From assembly GCF_030848305.1 (NCBI RefSeq), contig NZ_CP114598.1, forward strand, positions 682,001 through 746,000: a stretch of 64,000 nt of DNA, in the 5' to 3' direction. The notes beneath the pieces were generated by a model, which worked only from the letters and a program-made list of their open reading frames with translations, was not told the DNA's origin and did not search any database. The translations under genes and the position numbers were made by a program. The stretch comes from Akkermansia muciniphila. Its GTDB lineage: Bacteria > Verrucomicrobiota > Verrucomicrobiia > Verrucomicrobiales > Akkermansiaceae. Below, piece after piece: positions 53,292 to 64,000 of the stretch. Every line of letters begins with the position of its first letter. Position 1 is the first letter of the stretch.

Positions 53292-53807
53292 TTAGCCATT
53301 GGTAAGGGTTTCCGCAATGGAAGTAGCCACCAGACGGGCCGCATAGGAAAGGGCATTCGTGCGGGCCGACTGAATGTTGCCCTGGTCAAAGAATTGACCT
53401 ACTTCCTCCGCAGAGCCGGCATACAGGATTTCCTGCGTCCTGGCGTCCACCACACGGTATTTGACAGACAGGCGCAATCCAAGTTCCGTACTTTTGTAGG
53501 TGTCTTCCCGGCTGGAGCGCAACTGGTCGAAGGTGATGGAGTACACTTCCCCCTCCACCCGGATATCCGCATCCGCGCCGGAGCTTAACCGGTAGGTGCC
53601 GTCCCGCTGCAGCTCATCCGCCAAGGCGCCTGTCACCAGCGTGGCGGCGCGGGGCTCCAAAGAGTTGTTGGCAAAGAGGCATACCTTGACGGTCTGGGCC
53701 AGTTCCAGCTTGGGCGGCTTGGTGCCGCCAAACTGGTAGCCGCAAGAACCGGCCAGGAGGCAAAAAACGGGCAGGAAGAGTTTGAAAACGTTCCGGATAC
53801 GGTTCAT
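53292..53807 (-). CDS. lptE: LptE-like lipopolysaccharide-assembly lipoprotein
   Basis: A 171-residue outer-membrane lipoprotein. Signal peptide ends at lipobox LAGSC (Cys22), followed by GYQFGG, typical of LptE-family proteins (the 'lipoprotein + beta-alpha' fold). VKVCLFANNSLEPRAATLVTGALADELQRDG and the TTLRIEG-like ADIRVEGEVYSI show the fold. In Gram-negatives LptE plugs LptD to deliver LPS. LptD is not here. Between rsmI and the bamD-like gene on the same strand. Confidence 0.8.
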   Translation of the reverse strand: MNRIRNVFKLFLPVFCLLAGSCGYQFGGTKPPKLELAQTVKVCLFANNSLEPRAATLVTGALADELQRDGTYRLSSGADADIRVEGEVYSITFDQLRSSREDTYKSTELGLRLSVKYRVVDARTQEILYAGSAEEVGQFFDQGNIQSARTNALSYAARLVATSIAETLTNG

Positions 53808-53825
53808 GAGGACGGAGAGTTCCTG

Positions 53826-54776
53826 TTATCTGCTGGTCACGCGCAGTTCTTTCAGGCGGGCCTTCGCCCTGGCGGCGGCGGCGGGATTGATGCTGCCCCT
53901 GGAGACTACTTCCTGGTAGCAGAAGATGGCCGCATCCGTATCTTTCATCTTGGTCAGGTAGTATTCCGCCACTTCCAGCTGCTGGGCCACCAGCTCACGC
54001 TTCATGGCCGCCAGATCGGCGCGGGCCGCTCCTGCCCGGGCACTGTTGGGATAACGCTGAAGGTAGTCTTCATAAGCTTCCTGGGCGCGGGCCACATTGA
54101 CGTGGTTGCGGTCACCATCCGCAGCGGCCTGGCGATACAGGGTGGCTATCTGGAGCTGGGCCGTGGGGGCCAGCGGAGAGTTGGGGTAATTGTCCACCAG
54201 GTTCTGGTATGCTTCAATGGCCTCCTTCATCCGGCCGCGGGCGGCCAGATAATTGCCCAGAACGTTCATGGCCTGCGGGGCGGTAGGGGCGTACGGAGCG
54301 TTGTCCCGCACATGCTTCAGCCATTCCGTGACGTTCGTGGGATCCATCCTGACGTCAAACATCCACAGCACGCGGTTGGTCAGCGCGCCGCTCGCAGCGC
54401 CGAAGGCCATTTCCTTCTGCCGGGCCATGGCCTGCCTGTACAGGGGGCTGTCCGGATGACGGTCTATGAGCTTCTGGTACTGGTCAAACGCATCCGCGGG
54501 TTCCTTGCGGGCCTCATGAAGCTCCGCCATTCTGAACCGGGCCTGGGGAGCTTCCCTGGAAAGGGGGTGCTTTTCCACCACGCGCCTGTATTTCTTAATG
54601 GCCCCGGAGAGATCATTCTTCGTTTCCTTTGCCCTGGCTTCCTGCATCAGGACAATCGCCTGCTGATCCACCATGCGGACGGTTCCGGGGGGGGGAGGCG
54701 CCTCCGAAGAGCATTGGCACAAAGCCAGCGTCCCGGGAACAGCAGCCATCATGAGAAGCAGTTTTTTCACATTCAT
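53826..54776 (-). CDS. BamD-like TPR lipoprotein
   Basis: A 316-residue outer-membrane lipoprotein with TPR repeats. Signal peptide with lipobox LALC or LCQC (Cys20/22). TPR-like helices: AIKKYRRVVEKHPLSREAPQARFRMAELH, AFDQYQKLIDRHPDSPLYRQA and AIEAYQNLVDNYPNSPLAPTAQLQIATLY repeat the BamD pattern. BamD is part of the BAM complex that inserts outer-membrane beta-barrels, such as the porin and autotransporter here. Family is not certain: could be a general TPR lipoprotein (YbgF/CpoB). First of the lptE-rsmI cluster. Confidence 0.78.
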   Translation of the reverse strand: MNVKKLLLMMAAVPGTLALCQCSSEAPPPPGTVRMVDQQAIVLMQEARAKETKNDLSGAIKKYRRVVEKHPLSREAPQARFRMAELHEARKEPADAFDQYQKLIDRHPDSPLYRQAMARQKEMAFGAASGALTNRVLWMFDVRMDPTNVTEWLKHVRDNAPYAPTAPQAMNVLGNYLAARGRMKEAIEAYQNLVDNYPNSPLAPTAQLQIATLYRQAAADGDRNHVNVARAQEAYEDYLQRYPNSARAGAARADLAAMKRELVAQQLEVAEYYLTKMKDTDAAIFCYQEVVSRGSINPAAAARAKARLKELRVTSR

Positions 54777-54839
54777 GATTTTACAGCAGAAAAAGAGGGC
54801 ACGTCAATCCGGCGAACGCAGATTGACGCGCAAAAGGAG

Positions 54840-55331
54840 TTAATGGCCCTTGCCGTACACGGCCTCGGCATCAAAAACGACGCCTCCGTCCGCTTCACGC
54901 AGCGTGACGGGTGCCCCCTGGGGCTGGGCTTTCAGTTCATCTCCGAACGGAACGGAACGGTAAAAGCAGGAGTGGTGCCCTGTGTGGCAGGCGCCGGCGC
55001 CGCACTGGTCCACCAGCACAATCAGGGCATCCTGGTCGCAGTCAACCAGGATTTGCTTCACTTTTTGCACGTGGCCGCTAGTCGCGCCCTTATGCCAGAT
55101 TTCCTGGCGGCTGCGGGAATAGTAAACGGCTTCCCCCAATTCCATGGTCATGCGCAGGGATTCCGCATTCATATAGGCCAGCATCAGCGGTTCATGGGTA
55201 ACATGGTCCATGGCGAGGGCCGGAATCAGGCCGTTCTGGTCAAATTTGGGGGCGAATTCCACGCCTTTTTCCACATTCACCTTGCCGCGGTCGGCAAAGA
55301 CAATCCGGGATGAGATGTCGTTTTGTTCCAT
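54840..55331 (-). CDS. hisI: Phosphoribosyl-AMP cyclohydrolase
   Basis: Third step of histidine synthesis. The 163 residues contain [25 protein letters not shown] and the metal-binding [32 protein letters not shown] region (QCGxGACHTG) that carries the cyclohydrolase signature. There is no HisE extension, so it is a single-function HisI. The start at ATG 55331 is chosen because the upstream frame is unrelated. Expressed divergently from holB. Confidence 0.95.
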   Translation of the reverse strand: MEQNDISSRIVFADRGKVNVEKGVEFAPKFDQNGLIPALAMDHVTHEPLMLAYMNAESLRMTMELGEAVYYSRSRQEIWHKGATSGHVQKVKQILVDCDQDALIVLVDQCGAGACHTGHHSCFYRSVPFGDELKAQPQGAPVTLREADGGVVFDAEAVYGKGH

Positions 55332-55417
55332 AACCGGCCCCCTTAGTACATGAAATATCCGACATATACCAATCTTTTCTGTTGCCCTGACGCAACGAAA
55401 TGTTTTCATAGGAGCAT

Positions 55418-56386
55418 ATGGCATTTACGGCATCCCAAGCGTTCGACCTGCTGCGCACCGCCTTCTCCCGCAACCGGCTTCCCCATGCCCTGCTCATTGT
55501 GGGAGACGAACACCAGGGAGCCTCCCGCCTGATCCTGCAATTGCTGGAGCTGATGAACGGCATCCGGGCAGACCACCTGGACAGTGTGAGGGACGAGTAT
55601 TGCCGGCTGGTACGCCCCAAGTCCAAGTCGCGCCGCATCCTGCGGGATGATATCCGGGCCGTGGAACCCTTTTTGCAACAGCGCGCGGCGGAGGGGAAAT
55701 GGAAGATAGCCGTGTTCATGGATGCGGAGCGGATGAATGACGAGGCCGCCAACGCTTTCCTGAAAACCCTAGAGGAACCGCCCGGACAGTGCCTGCTCAT
55801 TTTGTCCACCTCCCAGCCGGACCAGCTCCTTCAGACGATTATTTCCCGCTGCGTGCGCGTCAATCTGCTGCAATCCGGGGAATTCAGGCTCACCCCCATT
55901 CAGGAGGCCCTGCTCCCGCACTGGCTGGAGACCTGCCGCAATCTGAATAATGACCTGGCAGCACTGGCCTTCCGCAGCAGGTTCATGGACGTCATGGCGG
56001 AAGCCAAGGCCGCCATCACCAAAAACCTGAACCAGGCTCTGAAAGATGAAGCCAGGGAAGCGGCCCAGGGTACGGACGCCTCCGACTGGGAGGCCCGCAA
56101 TAAGGACGCGAACGCCGCCCAGATAGAGACGGAATACCTGGAACAGCGCAATCAGGCCCTGGAATTGCTAATCAGCTGGTTCGGACAGGCAGCCCTGATT
56201 GCCTCCGGAGCCCCGGAAGTCACTCCGATTCATCCGGAGGTGCGCACGCTGGCCGCCCAGATGCCCGTGAACGAATTGCTGAAGCGCATGGAGGCCCTCA
56301 ACAAGCTCCGTGATGATTTGAATTTCAATATTCACGAAGCCCTGGCCCTGGATGTCCACCTGCTGGCGGCCGTCGGGTCCTGCTGA
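55418..56386 (+). CDS. holB: DNA polymerase III delta' subunit-like protein
   Basis: Clamp-loader subunit. A 322-residue AAA+ protein: N-terminal [22 protein letters not shown], then [23 protein letters not shown] (the delta'/gamma signature) and [16 protein letters not shown]. The Walker A Lys/Thr is replaced ([11 protein letters not shown]), as in the non-hydrolysing delta'. A clear AGGAG precedes the ATG, one of few obvious Shine-Dalgarno sites in the window. Divergent from hisI. Confidence 0.9.
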   Translation: MAFTASQAFDLLRTAFSRNRLPHALLIVGDEHQGASRLILQLLELMNGIRADHLDSVRDEYCRLVRPKSKSRRILRDDIRAVEPFLQQRAAEGKWKIAVFMDAERMNDEAANAFLKTLEEPPGQCLLILSTSQPDQLLQTIISRCVRVNLLQSGEFRLTPIQEALLPHWLETCRNLNNDLAALAFRSRFMDVMAEAKAAITKNLNQALKDEAREAAQGTDASDWEARNKDANAAQIETEYLEQRNQALELLISWFGQAALIASGAPEVTPIHPEVRTLAAQMPVNELLKRMEALNKLRDDLNFNIHEALALDVHLLAAVGSC

Positions 56387-56445
56387 CCGAACAACCCCGC
56401 CTGCCACCGTTGGGCCGCGCCCCGCACCGGAAAAGGCGCAGAAGG

Positions 56446-56964
56446 TCAGTATTCTTGCTTTTCCTTCCGGATCAGGGGCGCCATGATTTCCTCATAGGCT
56501 CGGAATTTCTGCTCATACGTCAGCCGCGCCGCCGCCGGACTGGTGGAAGGCATTTGAATGACGGAAAGCGTTTCCCGAAGGAACAGTTCGGGAAAATACC
56601 GTTTAAGGTATTTATGGGAAGCGGTGCCGTTGCAGCAGACCACGCCGATGCCCGGGAAGCGATCCAGCAGGGCCGCAATATCGTTGGGCCGTTCCTGGGA
56701 GATGTGCTGGTCCAGGCTGCCGGGCCTGACGCCGGAGGCCACTACGTCCCACAGCCCCACCCCGCCCCGGTTGAGCAGGGACAGGCGTTCCTCATATGGC
56801 AGGGAGGGATCAAAGCCCAGAAGGGCACCCATGATTTTCCAGAACGCGTTGCGGGGATGAGCGTAATACTGGGCCTGACGCAGGGATTCGTCCCCCGGCA
56901 GGGAACCGAGCACCAGCACGGAACAATCCGGGGTGACGGAAGGAGGGAAGGAGCATTTTTTCAC
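56446..56964 (-). CDS. DNA-deoxyinosine glycosylase-like protein (uracil-DNA glycosylase superfamily, family 6-like)
   Basis: Removes hypoxanthine (or uracil) from DNA to start base excision repair. The 172 residues match the HDG family: VLVLGSLPGDESLRQAQYYA, HPRNAFWKIMG, and the C-terminal MPSTSPAAARLTYEQK. GLWDVVASGVRPGSLDQ fills the mid-section. It shares the fold of uracil-DNA glycosylases. Ends convergent with holB, with 59 bases between the stops. Substrate is not proven. Confidence 0.9.
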   Translation of the reverse strand: MKKCSFPPSVTPDCSVLVLGSLPGDESLRQAQYYAHPRNAFWKIMGALLGFDPSLPYEERLSLLNRGGVGLWDVVASGVRPGSLDQHISQERPNDIAALLDRFPGIGVVCCNGTASHKYLKRYFPELFLRETLSVIQMPSTSPAAARLTYEQKFRAYEEIMAPLIRKEKQEY

Positions 56965-56976
56965 GGCTGGAAACGG

Positions 56977-57783
56977 TCAGGGGTTCTGCATGCCGGAATG
57001 CCGGCGCACTTCCTTCATACTCACTTCCTGCCGGAGCAGGGAGGACAGCCACGGGTGGCTTCCCACGGAGGGGGCCAGGTTGAACCGCTCCGGTCTGGTG
57101 ATGCGCGTGAAAATGACGCGCCTGATTCGGGATTTGGGCACCGTCCTGACTCCGTAACCGTCCGGAATGTTGGAGGACCAGAACGTTACCTGCTCCCCTC
57201 CGTCCTTCACCAGGACGGTCAGATGGCCGGATTCCCGGCGCCCGATGCGGTCCGTCCAGAAAATTTTCATAAAGTCTCCGGGGCGGGCCTTTCTCCAGTC
57301 CTCAAAGTTGATGCCGGCTCCCAGTCTGTGCACCAGGACGGCCAGGCCGGGGCCATTGGCGTTCGCCCATCCCCACGGCCCTTCGCCGTCATGCTGGCCG
57401 AGGCGGGGGATGAGGGCCAGCCACGCGCGTTCGGAGATAACGGGCCGCGGCTGTGCAGAGTCCCATATCTCCAAAGATTTCAAAAGGAGCAGGTAGCAGG
57501 CGGAGGAACAGAAGGAGGGCGCGGCGTTACGGAGAAGAAAAACGGGACGGCGCGCGCGGGGGTCCCAGCGGCAGGTTTTTTCCGCTAGGGCCTGCATGGC
57601 TTCCCTGCTTGTCTGGTAGCCGCCGCCGTTCCGGAATTGAGAAAGCCCGGTCCGCAGGGCCCGGTACCAGGAAGCCGCCCCCGAAGACGCGGCGCTCCCC
57701 CGCCCCGTGGAAGAAAGGTCCGCAGCCGCGGCCGCGGAACACAGCAATCCGAGACAGCAAATCAATGTCAGGGCATTCCTCAT
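56977..57783 (-). CDS. Exported putative cysteine hydrolase
   Basis: A 268-residue protein with an N-terminal signal peptide (ALTLICCLGLLCSAAAAA). The sequence RRPVFLLRNAAPSFCSSACYLLLLKSL has a likely catalytic Cys at the start of a helix, and GRRESGHLTVLVKDGG supplies a His on a beta-strand, then FWSSNIPDGYG: this is the NlpC/P60- or CHAP-like order Cys...His...polar. A peptidoglycan-directed hydrolase is plausible but unproven. The ATG at 57783 was chosen over 57822. It ends 12 bases before the DNA glycosylase gene. Confidence 0.7.
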   Translation of the reverse strand: MRNALTLICCLGLLCSAAAAADLSSTGRGSAASSGAASWYRALRTGLSQFRNGGGYQTSREAMQALAEKTCRWDPRARRPVFLLRNAAPSFCSSACYLLLLKSLEIWDSAQPRPVISERAWLALIPRLGQHDGEGPWGWANANGPGLAVLVHRLGAGINFEDWRKARPGDFMKIFWTDRIGRRESGHLTVLVKDGGEQVTFWSSNIPDGYGVRTVPKSRIRRVIFTRITRPERFNLAPSVGSHPWLSSLLRQEVSMKEVRRHSGMQNP

Positions 57784-58037
57784 CCTTGCCCCGCAGGGTA
57801 TACGGACAGCGGAAAATATCAAGGGCGGATTGCGTACGGAGCTGTACGAAAAGGAAAGAAGGCCATAGCCTTTTCCCCGGAATTCCTGTTGTTTTGTCTG
57901 GACTTATCTTCCGGCGTCCCGTACTGTGCGTCAGGTCACGCGCCGGGTATGCGGAGCGGAGAGGCAACGCACCTTGGGCGGACCTTGTTTCCGGCATTTA
58001 TTTTTAACCACCACGGACCACATAGAGGCATCATACC

Positions 58038-61232
<3,195 letters not shown>

Positions 61233-61255
61233 ACGGGAAATATCCATTCTATTTG

Positions 61256-61290
61256 AACAATGCCCCGCATGGTCCATGCGGGGCATTGTT
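61256..61290. terminator. Hairpin after carB
   Basis: A perfect 15-bp stem (61256-61270 with 61276-61290) with a 5-nt loop, between carB and the convergent PP2C gene. The U-tail is poor. Confidence 0.65.
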
Positions 61291-61361
61291 CATCATCAGG
61301 CTAACGTAAAAACGAGAAATTGGAGACACTCCTCTCTTCTTCCCCGCGCCGCAGGCATAAA

Positions 61362-62141
61362 TCACATTCCCGCTATTTCCGCACAAATCAGCGTGGCGTT
61401 ATCCTGGTCAGCGGAGTTTTCGCGGCTAATACCGCCCAGGATGGAACATACCAGTTCCGCTGCGGGAAGCATGGATAAATAAAGTATTCGCGCCGGCTCC
61501 AGGGATTGCAGATAAGACTCTACACCGTCACTGGCGACCAGAAGACGGTCTCCAGGAACCAGCGGGAAGCAATCCTCCCGCAAATCCACCAAAGGGATTT
61601 CCTCCCCCATCAGGGCAGAGGTCAAAAAATTCCGGGAAGGATGGTTCAAAGCTTCCTCCCGGCTGATAATCCCTTCATCCGCCATTTGGTCCAGTTCAGA
61701 GGAATACTGATGCAGCTCATTAAGCAGCAATATCTTTTCTTTCCGGATGAGTAGAAGAAGGGAATCCCCCACGCTGGCCCAACGTAGCCCATCCTTCCCT
61801 ATCCAGGCCGCTACCAGCGTCGTTCCCATTTCTTCATCCTTTCCTCCTTTTTTCCGGACAGCGCATACCTGTTCGTTCGCGGCGTCCACCGCGGACTTCA
61901 TTCTTTCTCCGGGAGTGGGGAATTCCCGTTTAAACGCCTTGGAAAATCCTTCCACGGCCGCACGGCTGGCCAGTTCTCCGCCAGTATACCCTCCCATGCC
62001 GTCTGCCAATACCAGCAACAGGGAATCATCCCCGGTCAGAATGGAAAAGGAATCCTGCTGGTTTTCGCGGGCGCCCAGAATTTGGTCTCCACACAATCCG
62101 GAAACCTGAAAAGACCCTTGATAAAAAGACTGCTGCATCAT
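61362..62141 (-). CDS. PP2C-type Ser/Thr protein phosphatase
   Basis: A 259-residue metal-dependent phosphatase. GARENQQDSF, VLADGMGGYTGGELASRAA, GTTLVAAWIG, WASVGDSLLLL, LLVASDGVESYL and SADQDNATLICAEI are the PP2C motifs with the acidic metal ligands. It probably reverses signalling by Ser/Thr kinases such as that at 37834-40413. A minus-strand TATAGT box (62153-62158) is close to the start; the leader would be only about 5 nt. Confidence 0.95.
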   Translation of the reverse strand: MMQQSFYQGSFQVSGLCGDQILGARENQQDSFSILTGDDSLLLVLADGMGGYTGGELASRAAVEGFSKAFKREFPTPGERMKSAVDAANEQVCAVRKKGGKDEEMGTTLVAAWIGKDGLRWASVGDSLLLLIRKEKILLLNELHQYSSELDQMADEGIISREEALNHPSRNFLTSALMGEEIPLVDLREDCFPLVPGDRLLVASDGVESYLQSLEPARILYLSMLPAAELVCSILGGISRENSADQDNATLICAEIAGM

Positions 62142-62255
62142 GATAATGAAATACTATACTACAGCACAGCCGCCGGAATAAAGAAAGAATGTCAAAAAAA
62201 CCTGACTGGATTTCTGGAATGCTTTTTCCAGAGGCCATGAATGAACGCCGCATCC

Positions 62256-62807
62256 TCAGCCGCTCCCCAGATACACCACAGTTTCATTCGGAACCGTAAC
62301 GCGTCCCTCCGTTTCAAACCGGTCAAACAACCTTTCCAGGGCGTCCAGCCAGGAGGACCGCTCTTCCCCTCCCTCCGTCAGGGCATAGGAGGCGGACATC
62401 ATGCGGCGGAGATACTGCTCCCGCGTGTAGGACAAATCATTTGGGAAGCGGAATACCCGGAAACGGTGGTTGAAAAACGCTCCAATGCTGTCCGTCAACG
62501 TCGCCAGGCCGCCACTGAATCCATCAAAGCGCGGACAGTAAAGACGGTGGATATCCCCTTCCTCCCGGACAACGGGACTGTCTTCCACCCTGGAGTTCCA
62601 AATCAGGGCGACCCTGCCGCCTCTGGATAAAATACGGCGGCATTCCCTCTTGAACGCGGCGGCGTCAAACCAGTGGAATGACTGCGCCGCCGTCACCAGA
62701 TCCACCGAAGCTCCGGGGAGCCCGGTGCGCTCCGCCGTTCCCTTCACGGAATGAAAATGGGGAAAAGCAGCCAGCCGTCTCTCCGATTCCTCCTTGCCCG
62801 GTGACCG
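62256..62807 (-). pseudogene. 5'-truncated class I SAM methyltransferase remnant
   Basis: The open frame reads (from 62807) GKEESERRLAAFPHFHSVKG, then SVDLVTAAQSFHWFD, RECRRILSRGGRVALIWNS and a full C-terminus, as in UbiE-like methyltransferases. The N-terminal half, which should carry the SAM-binding DxGxGxG motif, is missing: an in-frame TGA at 62808-62810 precedes the remnant and no motif I is found in the next 200 bases in any frame. A GTG at 62747 could start a shortened protein of 163 residues, but it would lack SAM binding. Confidence 0.65.
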
Positions 62808-63004
62808 TCATGCAGAAAGGCAGGCGGGAAAGATTGCGTTCCTTGCTCATTCCCCGGCAACATGGGCGGAGCAGCCCCTACAGATGGCTTTACAAGTCCT
62901 TCATGAACTTTTAGTATCCGGATCAGGCCCGCCTTTCCCGGATTGCGTCCTGACTACGGGAAAAACGAGCATCTGCGGGTTTCATTTTTCAGACAGCGCC
63001 GCCC

Positions 63005-64000
63005 ATGTTCGGATATTACAGACTTGCCTCCGCCGTCCCCCAGCTCCGCGTGGCTGATGTGGACTACAATGTCAACCAACTTACGGAGGGATTCCGGAAA
63101 GCCGCGGAACAGCAGGCGGCGGCCGTCGTTTTCCCGGAACTGTGCATTACGGGCTATTCCTGTGGAGACCTTTTTTTCCAGCCGAACCTGAGGAAAGCGG
63201 CCCTGGACGGTCTGCTCCGCTTTGCGGAAGCCACGGAAGGCTCCGGCACGATTGCCGTGGTGGGCCTGCCTTTCCTTCATGAAGACGCCCTGTACAATAC
63301 GGCGGCGATAGTTCAGTCCGGCCGCATTCTGGCGCTGGTGCCCAAAACCGTGCTCCCCAACTACCGGGAATTCTACGAAAAGCGTCAATTCACCTCCGGC
63401 AAGGAATTGGGTACAGGGGTGAAGGACGTCACAGTCAATGGGATGCGTATCCCGTTCGGGACGGGAATCGTTTTTCATGAAGAATCCTCTCCCTTCAGTT
63501 TTGGCGTGGAAATATGCGAAGACCTGTGGAGCGTCATTCCTCCCAGTTCCCAACTGGCTCTTCTGGGGGCCAGAGCCATTCTCAACCCTTCCGCAGGAAC
63601 GGAACTCACAGGCAAGGCAGCATACAGGAGGGAACTGGTCAGACAGCAGAGCGGCAGATGCCTCTGCGCCTATGTCCTTTCCTCCGCAGGTGTGCATGAA
63701 TCCACCACGGACACCGTATTCGGCGGCCATTCCCTCATTGCGGACAACGGCAGGCCAGCAGCGGAGGGGGAACGGTTCTGCAGGGAAAGTACCCTCATCT
63801 TTGCGGACGTGGATTTTGAACGGCTGGAGGCGGCGCGCCTCTCTGAAAGCTCCTTCAATGACAGCAAATCCCTTTTCCCCGCCGGGAACGCCCTGCATCT
63901 GGTCCTGCCGGAACAGGTTCCCGGAGCGCCCGGCCTGGAATACGCTTTCAACCCGGCACGGCCCTTCCTGCCTTCTCCGTCCCGCCGCCGGGAACGGTGT
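63005..64000 (+). CDS. nadE: Glutamine-dependent NAD synthetase, N-terminal glutaminase domain (3' end outside window)
   Basis: Makes NAD from nicotinic acid adenine dinucleotide with glutamine-derived ammonia. The frame is open from the ATG at 63005 to the window end (332 codons). The nitrilase-fold glutaminase triad is visible: Glu in VVFPELCITGYS, Lys in LVPKTVLPNYREFYEKR, Cys in FGVEICEDLW. The synthetase domain lies beyond the window. MFGYYRLASAVPQLRVADV is a typical NadE N-terminus. It starts about 200 bases from the methyltransferase remnant. Confidence 0.93.
   Translation, partial: MFGYYRLASAVPQLRVADVDYNVNQLTEGFRKAAEQQAAAVVFPELCITGYSCGDLFFQPNLRKAALDGLLRFAEATEGSGTIAVVGLPFLHEDALYNTAAIVQSGRILALVPKTVLPNYREFYEKRQFTSGKELGTGVKDVTVNGMRIPFGTGIVFHEESSPFSFGVEICEDLWSVIPPSSQLALLGARAILNPSAGTELTGKAAYRRELVRQQSGRCLCAYVLSSAGVHESTTDTVFGGHSLIADNGRPAAEGERFCRESTLIFADVDFERLEAARLSESSFNDSKSLFPAGNALHLVLPEQVPGAPGLEYAFNPARPFLPSPSRRRERC

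Overview
The window looks like chromosome of a Verrucomicrobiota gut bacterium, most likely Akkermansia. This is inferred from protein style: secreted formylglycine sulfatases, a very long autotransporter with autotransporter-associated strand repeats, NfeD/flotillin, a zinc-ribbon Ser/Thr kinase and meso-diaminopimelate dehydrogenase. LpxK, LptE-like, BamD-like, porin and autotransporter genes show a Gram-negative (diderm) envelope. Base composition is high-GC and fairly even. There is no rRNA operon, IS element, prophage or CRISPR array. Many starts lack a clear Shine-Dalgarno sequence, and several promoters lie almost on top of the start codon.

1-8.4 kb: end of argG, secreted sulfatase 1, rsmB, tpiA, a type II pseudopilin, a six-helix membrane protein, secreted sulfatase 2, then tRNA-Lys on the minus strand. 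8.4-15.6 kb: hotdog thioesterase, ComF-like protein, mazG, an HTH-like small protein, rnd, a small membrane protein, a zinc-ribbon coiled-coil protein, lpxK and a two-helix membrane protein. 15.9-26.4 kb: a 1476-residue secreted M16 peptidase with a C-terminal domain resembling a caspase-fold cysteine peptidase, NfeD plus flotillin, two convergent entericidin-like lipoproteins, ddh facing an L,D-transpeptidase, and a YdeI-like protein.

26.4-33.9 kb: a 2298-residue autotransporter on the minus strand. Its upstream region holds two perfect 15-nt palindromes 157 bp apart, one of them in the promoter. tRNA-Asp follows. 33.9-45.9 kb: threonine ammonia-lyase, Maf, hflX with a 43-residue cysteine-rich lipoprotein, Ser/Thr kinase, a ROK-like kinase with a long N-terminal extension, CPBP protease, thiL, and an acyltransferase fusion resembling ornithine/glycine lipid synthases.

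45.9-64 kb: cmk-plsC-recF, a flavin reductase-like protein, rnc, a porin-like protein, a small winged-helix-like protein, a secreted endonuclease/phosphatase, rsmI-lptE-bamD-like-hisI on the minus strand, holB, a family 6-like DNA glycosylase, a secreted putative cysteine hydrolase, carB, PP2C phosphatase, a 5'-truncated methyltransferase remnant, and the start of glutamine-dependent NAD synthetase.

Most of the window is housekeeping. The items most worth a second look are the M16/cysteine-peptidase fusion, the paired palindromes at the autotransporter, the entericidin pair, the leaderless-type promoters, and short genes or gene remnants in the intergenic gaps.
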